Source of the DNA: an uncultured Gammaproteobacteria bacterium
GTDB lineage: Bacteria; Pseudomonadota; Gammaproteobacteria; Arenicellales; JAANXG01
Length of the DNA: 64,000 nucleotides
NCBI GenBank assembly: GCA_947258495.1
Contig: CAMYIN010000097.1
Location: 31,363 to 95,362, forward strand
Direction: 5' to 3'
Under the pieces are notes generated by a model. It saw only the letters and a list, made by a program, of their open reading frames with translations. It was not told where the DNA came from and made no database searches. Of this stretch, positions 31,685 through 40,967 are shown in pieces; the first letter of the stretch is position 1; each line of letters starts with the position of its first letter. Position numbers and translations under genes: made by a program.

Positions 31685-32431
31685 ATGGAGCTACCGCCGA
31701 GCGGGCAATCCATTTGGTTTCTGATACTCATCGGTCTGGCCGCCGCCCTCTATTCCTCGGTCGGCCAGGGGGGCGGTTCCGGTTACCTCGCCGTCATGGC
31801 CCTGTACGGCATGAGTCCCGCTCATATGAAGCCGGCGGCGCTCATCATGAATATCTTCGTCACGTCGCTGGTCTGGTATCGCCATTATCGCGCGGGCGAA
31901 TTCAAGTGGGTGTTGTTCTGGCCCTTCATTGTCACTTCGATCCCGGCCGCGTTTGTCGGCGGTGCGTTGACCCTCGGCCCTTCCTTGTACCGTGCGCTCG
32001 TTGCCGTGGCGCTGCTGGTGGCGGCGTTGCGTACCCTGTGGCGCTCGCAGGTCGACGACACCGTGGTTCGACCCACGGCGACGGCGATGCTCATCACCGG
32101 CGCGGTGCTGGGCCTGGTCAGTGGCGCAACCGGCGTGGGCGGGGGTATCTTTTTGGCGCCGTTGCTGCTGTATTTTCGATGGTGCGACCTGCGGGAAACG
32201 TTCGCCCTCTCCGCGGCGTTTATCTGGGTCAACTCCGTCGCCGCGGTTTTCGGCTATGGGTTCGCCGGACACGCCTTTCCATTGAATGTGGCGTGGCTGG
32301 TCGTCGCCGCTTTGGCGGGGACCTTCGTGGGTGTAAAAATCGTCGCTTTCTATGGAACGCCGCACAGGCTCCAGCGCCTGCTGGGGATCGTGTTGGCGGT
32401 CGCCGCCGTAAGAATGCTGACCGACCTATGA
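31685..32431 (+). CDS. TauE/SafE family membrane transporter
   Basis: 248 aa polytopic; LAAALYSSVGQGGGSGYLAVMALYGM, GLVSGATGVGGGIFLAPLLLY. Confidence 0.92.
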   Translation: MELPPSGQSIWFLILIGLAAALYSSVGQGGGSGYLAVMALYGMSPAHMKPAALIMNIFVTSLVWYRHYRAGEFKWVLFWPFIVTSIPAAFVGGALTLGPSLYRALVAVALLVAALRTLWRSQVDDTVVRPTATAMLITGAVLGLVSGATGVGGGIFLAPLLLYFRWCDLRETFALSAAFIWVNSVAAVFGYGFAGHAFPLNVAWLVVAALAGTFVGVKIVAFYGTPHRLQRLLGIVLAVAAVRMLTDL

Positions 32432-33045
32432 GTGACGCAAGCAAACTGACTATGGATGCGATCAGGGCGCGGCTGCAGCGATACTCGCCCCAGAGACTCG
32501 ACATAGGCGAGCATCGGCATGCCTCGGTGGCGATGGTGCTCAGGCCGGCAGGCGCGCACGCCGAGGTGTTGTTGATCCAACGCGCCCACTGCGAAGGAGA
32601 TCCCTGGTCGGGACAGATGGCGTTCCCCGGGGGTATCGTCGAGGCGGGTGATCGCGATGCCCGGGCGGCGGCGGTCAGGGAGACCGAGGAGGAGATCGGC
32701 TTGCAACTGCGCGAACGGGATTATTTGGGTCGCATCGACGACATGCAAGGGCGGCATCGGGGACATCCCGTTGGCATCGTGGTGGCGGCCTTTGCCTACG
32801 CGGTGAACGAACGTTTCGTTCCGAAACCGAACTACGAGGTTCGCGACATATTGTGGGTACCGCTGCACACCTTCCTCGATCGGCGGCGCCGGGTTGAGGT
32901 GCGGCATCCGGCGTCACCGAATGAGCGCTTTCCGGGTATCCGCGTCTCGGACAATACAGACCAGGTCGTTTGGGGGCTGACCCGCCGCTTCCTGTATGCG
33001 TTCTTTCAAATTCTCGACGAGAGCTTGATCGACGCCATGGAGTAG
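32428..33045 (+). CDS. NUDIX CoA pyrophosphatase (NudL-like)
   Basis: LLIQRAHCEGDPWSGQMAFPGGIVEAGDRDARAAAVRETEEEIGL; in frame with ORF 31675..33045, ATG at 32428 overlapping the tauE-like stop. Confidence 0.93.
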   Translation: MSDASKLTMDAIRARLQRYSPQRLDIGEHRHASVAMVLRPAGAHAEVLLIQRAHCEGDPWSGQMAFPGGIVEAGDRDARAAAVRETEEEIGLQLRERDYLGRIDDMQGRHRGHPVGIVVAAFAYAVNERFVPKPNYEVRDILWVPLHTFLDRRRRVEVRHPASPNERFPGIRVSDNTDQVVWGLTRRFLYAFFQILDESLIDAME

Positions 33046-33110
33046 CGGTCTTCGGCCGTGTGGTAACATTCGCTCCCACTATCGTTCCAGGCACCAATAC
33101 GGAGGCACCT

Positions 33111-33707
33111 ATGGCACGCACGCTCTCGACGATGATGGAACTCGGTACCGCCGCGCCGGACTTCTGCCTGCCCAATACCAATCCGCGAAGCGGCGGCGAC
33201 ACCGTATCTCTGGCGGACTTCAATGACGCACCGGCATTACTGCTGGCGTTCATATGCAACCACTGTCCCTACGTGATCCATATCCGAGACGCTTTTGTCG
33301 GCTTCGCCAAAGACTATCAGTCCAAGGGGCTGGCGGTGGTGGCCATCAGTGCCAACGACGCCGGCACGCATCCCGATGACGGCCCCGAAAGAATGGCCGA
33401 GGCAGCGAGTAAAAACGGCTTTACGTTTCCGTATTTGTACGACGAGTCTCAAACTATCGCCCGGGCCTACCAGGCGGCGTGCACACCGGACTTCTTTCTG
33501 TTCGATGCGGATCGCAGGCTGTTCTATCGGGGACAGTTTGACCGCGCCCGTCCGCGCAACGACGAGCCCATTACCGGTGAAGACTTGCGCGCCGCGGTAG
33601 ACGCCTTGCTCGAAGGCAGGGACGCGCCCACGGAACAGAAACCGAGCATGGGCTGTAATATTAAATGGAGGGCCGGCAACGAACCGGCCTACGCCGTGGG
33701 CGCTTAG
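33111..33707 (+). CDS. thioredoxin-family/redoxin protein
   Basis: ALLLAFICNHCPYVIHIRDAFVGFAKDYQSKGLAVVAISANDAGTHPDD; CxxC = CNHC. Confidence 0.92.
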   Translation: MARTLSTMMELGTAAPDFCLPNTNPRSGGDTVSLADFNDAPALLLAFICNHCPYVIHIRDAFVGFAKDYQSKGLAVVAISANDAGTHPDDGPERMAEAASKNGFTFPYLYDESQTIARAYQAACTPDFFLFDADRRLFYRGQFDRARPRNDEPITGEDLRAAVDALLEGRDAPTEQKPSMGCNIKWRAGNEPAYAVGA

Positions 33708-33875
33708 ACTTCGCCCGGCCGCGTGCAATAAAGTGGACGCCCGCTGTTGACGCGGGCAGGTGGGACGCGCGCTGACGTCTGCAAAGGTTCGGCGGGTAGG
33801 CGCGCTCGGCGGGACCGAAATGCCGACACGCTTGTGCAACCAAGACGGCGATAAACGAGGGTTAACCGGGGCGGC

Positions 33876-35045
33876 ATGACGCACGACTCCATCATCTTTT
33901 CGATCTTTCTCATCTTTACCGGCGCTGCCGTCACCGCAACCCTAGCCCTGTACGCACGCCAGGCCCTTCTGGTCGGTTACATCGTGCTCGGGGCCGTGGC
34001 CGGACCCTGGGGGTTCGGGTTGGTCTCCGACTCCGACTTGATTCGCGATATCGCCCACGTCGGAATCATCTTTTTACTGTTCCTGCTGGGCTTGAATCTC
34101 TATCCGCAGAAGCTGCTGCAACTGCTTCGCGAAACGACTCTCGTCACCATCGCCACTTCTCTGGTTTTCGGGGCTGTCGGCGGCCTCATCGCCCTGGCCT
34201 TCGGGTTCCCCTTCGGCGACAGCGTGGTCGTCGGTCTCGCCGCGATGTTTTCGAGCACCATCATAGGCCTCAAGCTGCTGCCGACGACGGTATTGCATCA
34301 TCGCCACATGGGGGAAGTCATCATCAGCGTGCTGCTGCTGCAGGACCTGGTCGCCATCGTGGTGCTCCTGGTCATGCAGGGCCTGAAACGGGGAGGGGTG
34401 CCGTTCGCCGACATTGCCCTGCTCATGCTTGCGCTGCCCGCTCTGATCGGCGTCGCCTATCTCCTGGAACGGTTCGTCCTCATCCCACTGTTCCAGCGAT
34501 TCGACCGGATACAGGAGTACGTGTTCCTGCTCGCCGTGGGCTGGTGTCTCGGTATCGCGGAGCTGGCGCACAAGGTCGGACTTTCCTACGAGATCGGCGC
34601 GTTCGTGGCCGGGATCGCGGTCGCCACCAGCCCGATCTCGCGTTACATCGCGGAGAGCCTGCGGCCGATCCGGGATTTTTTCCTGGTCATGTTCTTTTTC
34701 GCCCTCGGTGCCGGCCTGGACATGAGCGTGATCGCCGAAGTCTGGATGCCGGCGGTTGTGCTGACGACGGTGCTGCTGGCCGTAAAACCCGTGGTATTCC
34801 GGTTCTTGTTGATCAAGACCGCGGAGAACGAGAAGCTGGCGTGGGAAACGGGCTGGCGCCTGGGGCAGATGAGCGAATTCTCGCTGCTGATTGCGTTCCT
34901 CGCGCTCGAGGCCGGACTGATAGCGAGTCAGGCGGCGTCCCTGATCCAGGTTGCCACCTTGCTGACGTTCGTAGGCTCGTCCTACCTCATCGTTCTGCGG
35001 TTTCCCACCCCGATCGCGGTGTCCGATCGCCTGCGTCGAGATTGA
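33876..35045 (+). CDS. CPA2 family cation:proton antiporter
   Basis: 389 aa polytopic; LFLLGLNLYPQKL, LLLQDLVAIVVLL, SYEIGAFVAGIAVATSPISRYIAESLRPIRDFFLVMFFFALGAGLD; no RCK domain. Confidence 0.92.
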   Translation: MTHDSIIFSIFLIFTGAAVTATLALYARQALLVGYIVLGAVAGPWGFGLVSDSDLIRDIAHVGIIFLLFLLGLNLYPQKLLQLLRETTLVTIATSLVFGAVGGLIALAFGFPFGDSVVVGLAAMFSSTIIGLKLLPTTVLHHRHMGEVIISVLLLQDLVAIVVLLVMQGLKRGGVPFADIALLMLALPALIGVAYLLERFVLIPLFQRFDRIQEYVFLLAVGWCLGIAELAHKVGLSYEIGAFVAGIAVATSPISRYIAESLRPIRDFFLVMFFFALGAGLDMSVIAEVWMPAVVLTTVLLAVKPVVFRFLLIKTAENEKLAWETGWRLGQMSEFSLLIAFLALEAGLIASQAASLIQVATLLTFVGSSYLIVLRFPTPIAVSDRLRRD

Positions 35046-35109
35046 GCGCCGACAACGGCGGGCGTCTCGGCCGTGGCGGCGCGGCCCGGCGACGGGCGAG
35101 AGGCGGGAC

Positions 35110-35397
35110 CTACCTGTCGGTGGCGGGCTCCGGGACCGGGCAGGCCTTGTTGTACCAGTACTCCGCCCGGGCGGCGTCGCGCGGCAGTCCCAGACCGTTA
35201 TCGTACATGGTGCCCAGCCGAAACTGCGCATCCGGCTGCCCTTGTTCCGCGAGCGGTCGCAGGACCTTGAGCGCGGTCGCGTAATCGCCCGATTCGTAGG
35301 CCGCCAACGCCTTGTCCAGGGAATCGGCGCGCGCCGCCGAGAGGCACAGCAGCAGGGCGAAAAACCATACCAACGATCTGGATGAACGAACCATCAT
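35110..35397 (-). CDS. small secreted Sel1-like repeat protein
   Basis: 95 aa, signal peptide, YATALKVLRPLAEQGQPDAQFRLGTMYDNGLGLPRDAARAEYWYNKA. Confidence 0.75.
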   Translation of the reverse strand: MMVRSSRSLVWFFALLLCLSAARADSLDKALAAYESGDYATALKVLRPLAEQGQPDAQFRLGTMYDNGLGLPRDAARAEYWYNKACPVPEPATDR

Positions 35398-35521
35398 GTC
35401 CGGCGAACTCGCAATCTGCGTCTACGGTACCGGCTCGCGACGCGGGAGGCAACCGTTCGCGCTCGTCGGCGGCGATGTGGCCGCTGTGCAATTGCGGCCG
35501 GTTTGTGGTATCCACCCGAGC

Positions 35522-36406
35522 ATGACCCGGGTGTTTATCGTCGGTTGCGGCTATGTGGGAACACGACTCGCGCAGGAGTGGCTGAGGCGCGGCGCCGCGG
35601 TCGCCGCGCTCGCGCGCAGCGACACCGCTGCCGCGCGCTTGCAGCGACTCGGCATTTCACCCGTCGCCGGCGACCTGGGGGACGTCTGGAGCCTGCGACG
35701 CCTGGCGCTGCGGGACAGCCTGCTGTACTACCTGGCGCCGCCACCGCCTTCCGGTGTTGCCGACACCTGGATGCGCTGCTTTGTGTCCGCACTCAGGACA
35801 TCGCGTCTGCCCGGACGATGCGTGTTACTCGGCACCACCGGGGTATACGGCGATCACCGCGGCGGATGGATAGACGAGAACGCGGAGCTGCGGCCGGGTT
35901 CCGACCGTTCGCGGAGACGTTTGGATGCGGAGCGGGTCCTGAGGGCGTGGGGCCGGGTGTGGCGGGTCCCCGTCGTGGTGCTGCGGGTGGCGGGTATATA
36001 CGGACCCGAAAGGCTGCCGTTGCAGCGCCTGCGGGCCGGCGCTCCGCTTGTGCGTGAGCAGGAGTGCCCGTTCACGAACCGGATACACGTGGACGATCTG
36101 GTCGCAGCCTGCGTCGCCGCAGGAGAGCGCGGTCGCGCCGACAACGTATACAATGTCAGCGACGGTGATCCATGCACTATGACCGCCTATTTCAACTCCG
36201 TGGCGGACGCGGTTGGATTACCGCGACCGCCGCAGGTGCCAATGCGGCAGGCCCGGCAGCACATGACGCCGGCCATGCTCGCCTACCTCGCCGAATCCCG
36301 GCGCCTGTGCAACCACAAGCTGGTACAGGAGCTCGGTCTCGAACTGCGTTATCCAACGCTGGCGGAGGGTCTCGGCGCGATCTGTGAACACAAAAAAAAA
36401 GGGTAG
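35522..36406 (+). CDS. NAD-dependent epimerase/SDR protein (YeeZ-like)
   Basis: MTRVFIVGCGYVGTRLAQEWLRRG; LGTTGVYGDHRGGWIDE; VVVLRVAGIYGPERLPLQRL. Confidence 0.9.
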   Translation: MTRVFIVGCGYVGTRLAQEWLRRGAAVAALARSDTAAARLQRLGISPVAGDLGDVWSLRRLALRDSLLYYLAPPPPSGVADTWMRCFVSALRTSRLPGRCVLLGTTGVYGDHRGGWIDENAELRPGSDRSRRRLDAERVLRAWGRVWRVPVVVLRVAGIYGPERLPLQRLRAGAPLVREQECPFTNRIHVDDLVAACVAAGERGRADNVYNVSDGDPCTMTAYFNSVADAVGLPRPPQVPMRQARQHMTPAMLAYLAESRRLCNHKLVQELGLELRYPTLAEGLGAICEHKKKG

Positions 36407-36426
36407 GCGCGTGGCCTACCCTTTTC
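36392..36426. terminator. bidirectional intrinsic terminator
   Basis: AAAAAAAAAGGGTAGGC-gcgtg-GCCTACCCTTTTCT: strong GC stem flanked by A-run and T-run, between convergent genes; the epimerase stop codon lies inside the stem. Confidence 0.85.
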
Positions 36427-36448
36427 TAGCAACCGCTGCGTGTGCGTG

Positions 36449-37120
36449 TTACTTGCTGGCTTCCGTCGGCTGGGTCTGAGTCACGTTGCCCCAAGTCGCG
36501 GGATCGAACCAGTTGAAGCCGCCGGCAGAGGAGACGTCGACGCCCGGAATGCTGTACGCCGCGGGATTCATCCACTGCATGTACGTCATCGGGTTCATGA
36601 ACGCGGCGTAGTTCGCAGGGTTCATGCCCTGGAAGTACTGTGTCGGCTCCATCACGTGCGCATAGGCGCCCGGATTCATCCAGTACAGGTAGTTCGCCGG
36701 GTTAAGAAAGGCGGAGTACGAAGCGGGATTCATCCACGCCAGCCAGTTATTGGGGTTCATAAACTGCATGTAGAACTGCGGCGTCATGAACTGCGCGTAG
36801 GTCGCCGGATTGGTGAAAGCGCGGTGCGCGGAGGCGTGGGTCGCGGGATCAAAAAAGATCGCCCAACCGGCCGGATGGGCTGGATTGAACTGCATGGGGG
36901 TCGTCGTCGCAGCGCCGGTGCTCCATGTGGAGGGATCAAACCAGTTGACGGCTCCGCCCGCGGCTTGATCGCCGTACAGGTTGGTCCAGCTGCTGGGGTC
37001 AAAGGGATTGGGTACGGCGGTCGGCTGCTGCTGCGTCTGGCTGGCCTCTTCGGCGGCGTGCACCGGGCTGAGGGTACTGAGCAACGCGAACAAGGCCGCG
37101 GCAAGTGTGGACTTAAACAT
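36449..37120 (-). CDS. secreted nonapeptide-repeat protein of unknown function
   Basis: 223 aa; signal peptide (MFKSTLAAALFALLSTLSPVHA), strong GGAGG RBS, ten consecutive 9-residue repeats M-N-P-x-x-[YW]-x-x-[FW], flanking NxFDPxxW motifs. Confidence 0.88.
   Translation of the reverse strand: MFKSTLAAALFALLSTLSPVHAAEEASQTQQQPTAVPNPFDPSSWTNLYGDQAAGGAVNWFDPSTWSTGAATTTPMQFNPAHPAGWAIFFDPATHASAHRAFTNPATYAQFMTPQFYMQFMNPNNWLAWMNPASYSAFLNPANYLYWMNPGAYAHVMEPTQYFQGMNPANYAAFMNPMTYMQWMNPAAYSIPGVDVSSAGGFNWFDPATWGNVTQTQPTEASK
36545..36814 (-). repeat. 10 x 27-bp (9-codon) tandem repeat array within the CDS
   Basis: TNPATYAQF/MTPQFYMQF/MNPNNWLAW/MNPASYSAF/LNPANYLYW/MNPGAYAHV/MEPTQYFQG/MNPANYAAF/MNPMTYMQW/MNPAAYSIP. 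Confidence 0.93.
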
Positions 37121-37324
37121 GTTACATATCCTCCGATTTTAGTAAATGAGCCCTAGAGAAGTTGAAAATATTAATATATAAGGAATGTCTAATATAACAG
37201 GATTAAAAACCAAAACCACCCTTTACTCAAGGACAATGGAGATAACGACTTGCTCCAATGGGGAGATGCAACTTAGACTTGTTATATCACTTTTGGGATA
37301 GATGACCGCGAAGAGGGCCGAAAC

Positions 37325-37813
37325 TTGGACAAAAAAATCTGGTGGGGCGCAATCACACTGGCGTCGCTGGTCACCGCGACATTGGGCTGGAACCTGGTCG
37401 GCAACGAGCACAGTTCCGCATCCCTCGATCCATCGTCCGCTGCCGCCACGGCTGCGGTGAAGACCCAGGCGGCGCCGGCGCCGGCCGACGCGCAGACGCC
37501 GGTCGCGGAAATCGACGAACTGGCCACGCCGGCCCGAGACTTGCGCGCGCCCGCCGCCTCCCTGTCGCAACGCGCGGGCTCCCAGGCGGCTTCGGCGCTG
37601 GCACAGCGCCAGCGCGCCGCGTTGCAGCTGCGCAAGGCCGATGTCGCCGCAGCCGGGCCCGTGGGTGTGGGGCCTGCGGAGGCGTGCTTCAACCAGATGA
37701 AGACCGTCTTCTGTCCCATTATCGCCCAAATGCCCTTCGTTCGTGATGTCGCCGGGCAGGTGGCGCTGTGGGGGCGATTCGACTGTCCGGTCGGCGTGAC
37801 GCCGAAGATCTAG
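37325..37813 (+). CDS. hypothetical membrane-anchored/exported Ala-rich protein with C-terminal cysteines (TTG start)
   Basis: 162 aa; N-terminal hydrophobic segment WWGAITLASLVTATLGW, Ala/Pro-rich linker, C-terminal ACFNQMKTVFCPIIAQMPFVRDVAGQVALWGRFDCP. Confidence 0.65.
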   Translation: MDKKIWWGAITLASLVTATLGWNLVGNEHSSASLDPSSAAATAAVKTQAAPAPADAQTPVAEIDELATPARDLRAPAASLSQRAGSQAASALAQRQRAALQLRKADVAAAGPVGVGPAEACFNQMKTVFCPIIAQMPFVRDVAGQVALWGRFDCPVGVTPKI

Positions 37814-37883
37814 ACCGCGCCGCGGCGACGGTGCTCGACACTCTCGGGTGACTGCGACGCCGCGTGGCGCGGCCGCCGGCCGC

Positions 37884-38429
37884 TCAATCCGTCGCCCCGA
37901 CGTCGGCTTCCTCCACCAGACTGCGAATACGGTCGAGGACCTCCGGACTGTCCCACTCCAGCGCGCCGTGCATGATATAGGTCACGCGGCCCCGGCGGTC
38001 CAGCAGGAAGGAGGCCGGCAGGCCCTTGAGCGGCCAGAAGCGCGCAGCGTCCATGTGCTCGTCCAGCAATACGGTGAAGGTGGGTGACGGTGACATGGCC
38101 AACATGAACTTGCTGATGGCGTGGGGATTTTCGTTCACCGCGATTGCGAGGACGATGAAATCTTCGCCTTGGAGCTTTTGCCAGGCGCGTTGCAGCGACG
38201 GCATCTCCGCGCGACAGGGCGGACACCAGGTCGCCCAGAAATTGATCAATACCACCTTGCCTTTGAATTCCTTGAGCCGGTACGGTTTACCACCGAGATC
38301 ACGCAACGTGAAGCCCGGCGCATCTGGGCGTGCTTCCAGCTGTTTCAACGAGGACGATGCGTTCGTAGGTACCAGAACGCACAACAGTCCCACGATGAAC
38401 AGTCCGAATAGTCCGATGTTTCGAATCAT
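37884..38429 (-). CDS. TlpA/ResA-family thiol-disulfide oxidoreductase
   Basis: GKVVLINFWATWCPPCRAEMPSLQRAW; N-terminal TM; ORF opens at 38492. Confidence 0.93.
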   Translation of the reverse strand: MIRNIGLFGLFIVGLLCVLVPTNASSSLKQLEARPDAPGFTLRDLGGKPYRLKEFKGKVVLINFWATWCPPCRAEMPSLQRAWQKLQGEDFIVLAIAVNENPHAISKFMLAMSPSPTFTVLLDEHMDAARFWPLKGLPASFLLDRRGRVTYIMHGALEWDSPEVLDRIRSLVEEADVGATD

Positions 38430-38836
38430 GGTTCCTAATTCGTCGCAGCGCGTTGATACACCCCCGGCTCGCGACTGCGGGCAACATCCCATATCTGCGT
38501 TAGATAATCAAAGGGTAGCGCATTTATCTTCACCACGACAGCGACGGCATTGGCGCACAAGGGTATTGCCGCAGACGCCGGATCGCCATTTTGCCGCAGT
38601 TGAATGCACATCGGTGCGGCATGCCGCGGTTGTTAAACAAGTTTTACATCAGTGAGTCTGTGTTCACCTACGTAAACCGCGGAATCTCGCGGCCGGTGTC
38701 CGCGGCCATGGTGCAATGTGCAGCGGGCGGTTTTATGATAGGACCGTTACCCGTGAAGACGGTCATGGCGTCCTGGGTCGCGCTCTAGAAAGCATGTTTG
38801 TGAATATCCGCCGCGCTGCCGGCGGGAGGAGTTCGA

Positions 38837-40399
38837 ATGTCCGCTGTTGAAGGAGTTCTGGCCGATTTGGGAATCCGCGAAACGAACCTGGGCGGTTGTA
38901 TCGGCGCCGACGCGTGGTTCGATGGCGGGCGCACCTCGGCGCTCGATTCCTTGAATCCCGCTAGCGGCGAGTCCATCGCCTCCATATGGTGCCCCAACGT
39001 CGACGATTACGAACATATCGTGCGCCGGGCGCAGGAGGCGTCTCTTGCCTGGCGCGAAGTGCCGGCGCCCAAACGCGGCGAGGTCGTGCGCAGACTCGGC
39101 AACGCGCTGCGTGAACACAAGCACCAGCTGGGTACCCTGGTTGCCTTGGAGACCGGGAAGATCAAACAAGAGGGGGACGGAGAGGTCCAGGAGATGATCG
39201 ATATCGCCGATTTGGCCGTCGGCCAATCCAGGATGCTCTACGGCAAGACCATGCACTCCGAGCGACCCCGCCACCGTATGTACGAACAGTGGCACCCGTT
39301 AGGTGTAGTCGGTGTCATCACCGCGTTTAACTTTCCGGTCGCGGTGTGGGCCTGGAACGCCTTCATCGCCGCGGTGACCGGCAACACCGTCGTATGGAAG
39401 CCGTCTCCCAAAGGGGCATTGTGCGCGATCGCGGTTCAACATCTCTGTAACCGCGTGTTGCGCGAGGAAGCGATGCCGGGAATCTTCTCGCTGATCGTGG
39501 AACGCGGGACCGAGCTGGCCTCGCGTTTGGTCGAGGATCGCAGAGTGGCGTTGATTTCGTTTACCGGTTCCACCAAGGTCGGTCGCCGGGTGGGCGAGGC
39601 GGTGGCCGCAAGGATGGGCAAGGTGTTGCTGGAGTTGAGCGGTAACAACGCCGTGATCGTCGACGAGACCGCGGATCTGGATCTCGCCATTCCCGCGATC
39701 GTTTTCGGTAGTGTCGGTACCGCGGGACAGCGCTGCACCACTAGCCGACGTTTGTTTGTGCACCAGTCCCACTACGATGAGACGGTTGCACGCCTGCGGG
39801 ACGCCTTTCGCCGGGTCCGCATCGGCGACCCCCTTGACCGTGACGTATTGATGGGACCATTGATCGACCGCGCGGCGAAACAGCGGTTCCTGGACGCGGT
39901 GGAGGAACTGCGGCGCTCGGGCGGCGAGGTGCTGTACGGTGGCCGGGGCATCGACGCACCCGGTTTTTACGTCATGCCCACGCTCGCCACGGCGGACAAC
40001 CGTTCGGATCTGGTGCAGCGAGAAACCTTCGGCCCGCTTCTTTACGTGATGAAATTCAACGACCTCGACGAGGCGATCGCCATGCACAACGACGTCTCCC
40101 AGGGTTTGTCGTCGGCGATATTCACCAACGACCTGCGCAACGCCGAGCGTTTTTTGTCGCACGCCGGCAGCGACTGCGGGATCGCCAACATCAACATCGG
40201 AACCTCCGGGGCGGAAATCGGCGGCGCGTTCGGTGGAGAGAAAGACACGGGTGGCGGTCGAGAGGCGGGTTCGGACGCCTGGCAGGCGTATATGCGCCGC
40301 CAGACCAATACCATCAACTGGGGCCGCGATCTGCCCCTGGCTCAGGGAATCCGCTTCGACCTGAGGCGAACCGAAAAAAAGCCGGAGGACGAGAATTAA
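38837..40399 (+). CDS. aldehyde dehydrogenase, ALDH7 (antiquitin / piperideine-6-carboxylate dehydrogenase-like)
   Basis: 520 aa; [73 protein letters not shown]. Confidence 0.93.
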   Translation: MSAVEGVLADLGIRETNLGGCIGADAWFDGGRTSALDSLNPASGESIASIWCPNVDDYEHIVRRAQEASLAWREVPAPKRGEVVRRLGNALREHKHQLGTLVALETGKIKQEGDGEVQEMIDIADLAVGQSRMLYGKTMHSERPRHRMYEQWHPLGVVGVITAFNFPVAVWAWNAFIAAVTGNTVVWKPSPKGALCAIAVQHLCNRVLREEAMPGIFSLIVERGTELASRLVEDRRVALISFTGSTKVGRRVGEAVAARMGKVLLELSGNNAVIVDETADLDLAIPAIVFGSVGTAGQRCTTSRRLFVHQSHYDETVARLRDAFRRVRIGDPLDRDVLMGPLIDRAAKQRFLDAVEELRRSGGEVLYGGRGIDAPGFYVMPTLATADNRSDLVQRETFGPLLYVMKFNDLDEAIAMHNDVSQGLSSAIFTNDLRNAERFLSHAGSDCGIANINIGTSGAEIGGAFGGEKDTGGGREAGSDAWQAYMRRQTNTINWGRDLPLAQGIRFDLRRTEKKPEDEN

Positions 40400-40435
40400 C
40401 GCGCGTTTTCGGGCGCGGCTCGGTGCGGACCCGGT

Positions 40436-40957
40436 TCAGGTGTGGTGTTTGAGAAACGCACTACCGCGGAACAATGCCGCCAGAGTTTTCGCGTCGCGAA
40501 TTTCGTTGCTTCGCGCCATCGAGAGCACGGTTTCGATCGGAAACCAGTGGATCTCAATGAGCTCGTCGCGGTTGTGCCTCGCCGTCGTCACTTCGAGTTC
40601 CTGCGCCAAATAGAGATGCAGGACCTCGTCGCAGAACCCCGGCGTCGGCCAGACGCTGCCGAGGTCGCGCCACACGCTGGCCCGCACCCCGGCTTCCTCC
40701 TGCAGTTCCCGTCTCGCCGTATCCGCCGGCGATTCTCCGGCATCGATGGTTCCGGCCGGCAGTTCCCATATTTTGTCGCCGACGGCGTGCCGGAACTGAC
40801 GCAGTAGACAGACCTCGTTGTCGGCGTTTGCCGCAAGTACGACCGCGCCGCCGGGGTGGCGTACGATCTCGAGCTCCAGGTGCACACCGTCTGGGAGTTG
40901 CAGCGTCTCCAGGCCAACGTCGATGAGGCGACCGCGATAGATCTCTTTCACCGCCAC
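40436..40957 (-). CDS. NUDIX ADP-ribose pyrophosphatase-like
   Basis: 173 aa; WELPAGTIDAGESPADTARRELQEEAGVRA Nudix box. Confidence 0.92.
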   Translation of the reverse strand: MAVKEIYRGRLIDVGLETLQLPDGVHLELEIVRHPGGAVVLAANADNEVCLLRQFRHAVGDKIWELPAGTIDAGESPADTARRELQEEAGVRASVWRDLGSVWPTPGFCDEVLHLYLAQELEVTTARHNRDELIEIHWFPIETVLSMARSNEIRDAKTLAALFRGSAFLKHHT

Positions 40958-40967
40958 CGGAGTACGC

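Noticed and set aside
36440-37156. 238-aa plus-strand ORF opposite the nonapeptide-repeat gene
   Set aside because: It is the antisense of a repeat array with signal peptide and RBS on the minus strand; its composition (HVRHRVHERGVVRRV...) is typical of a shadow ORF.
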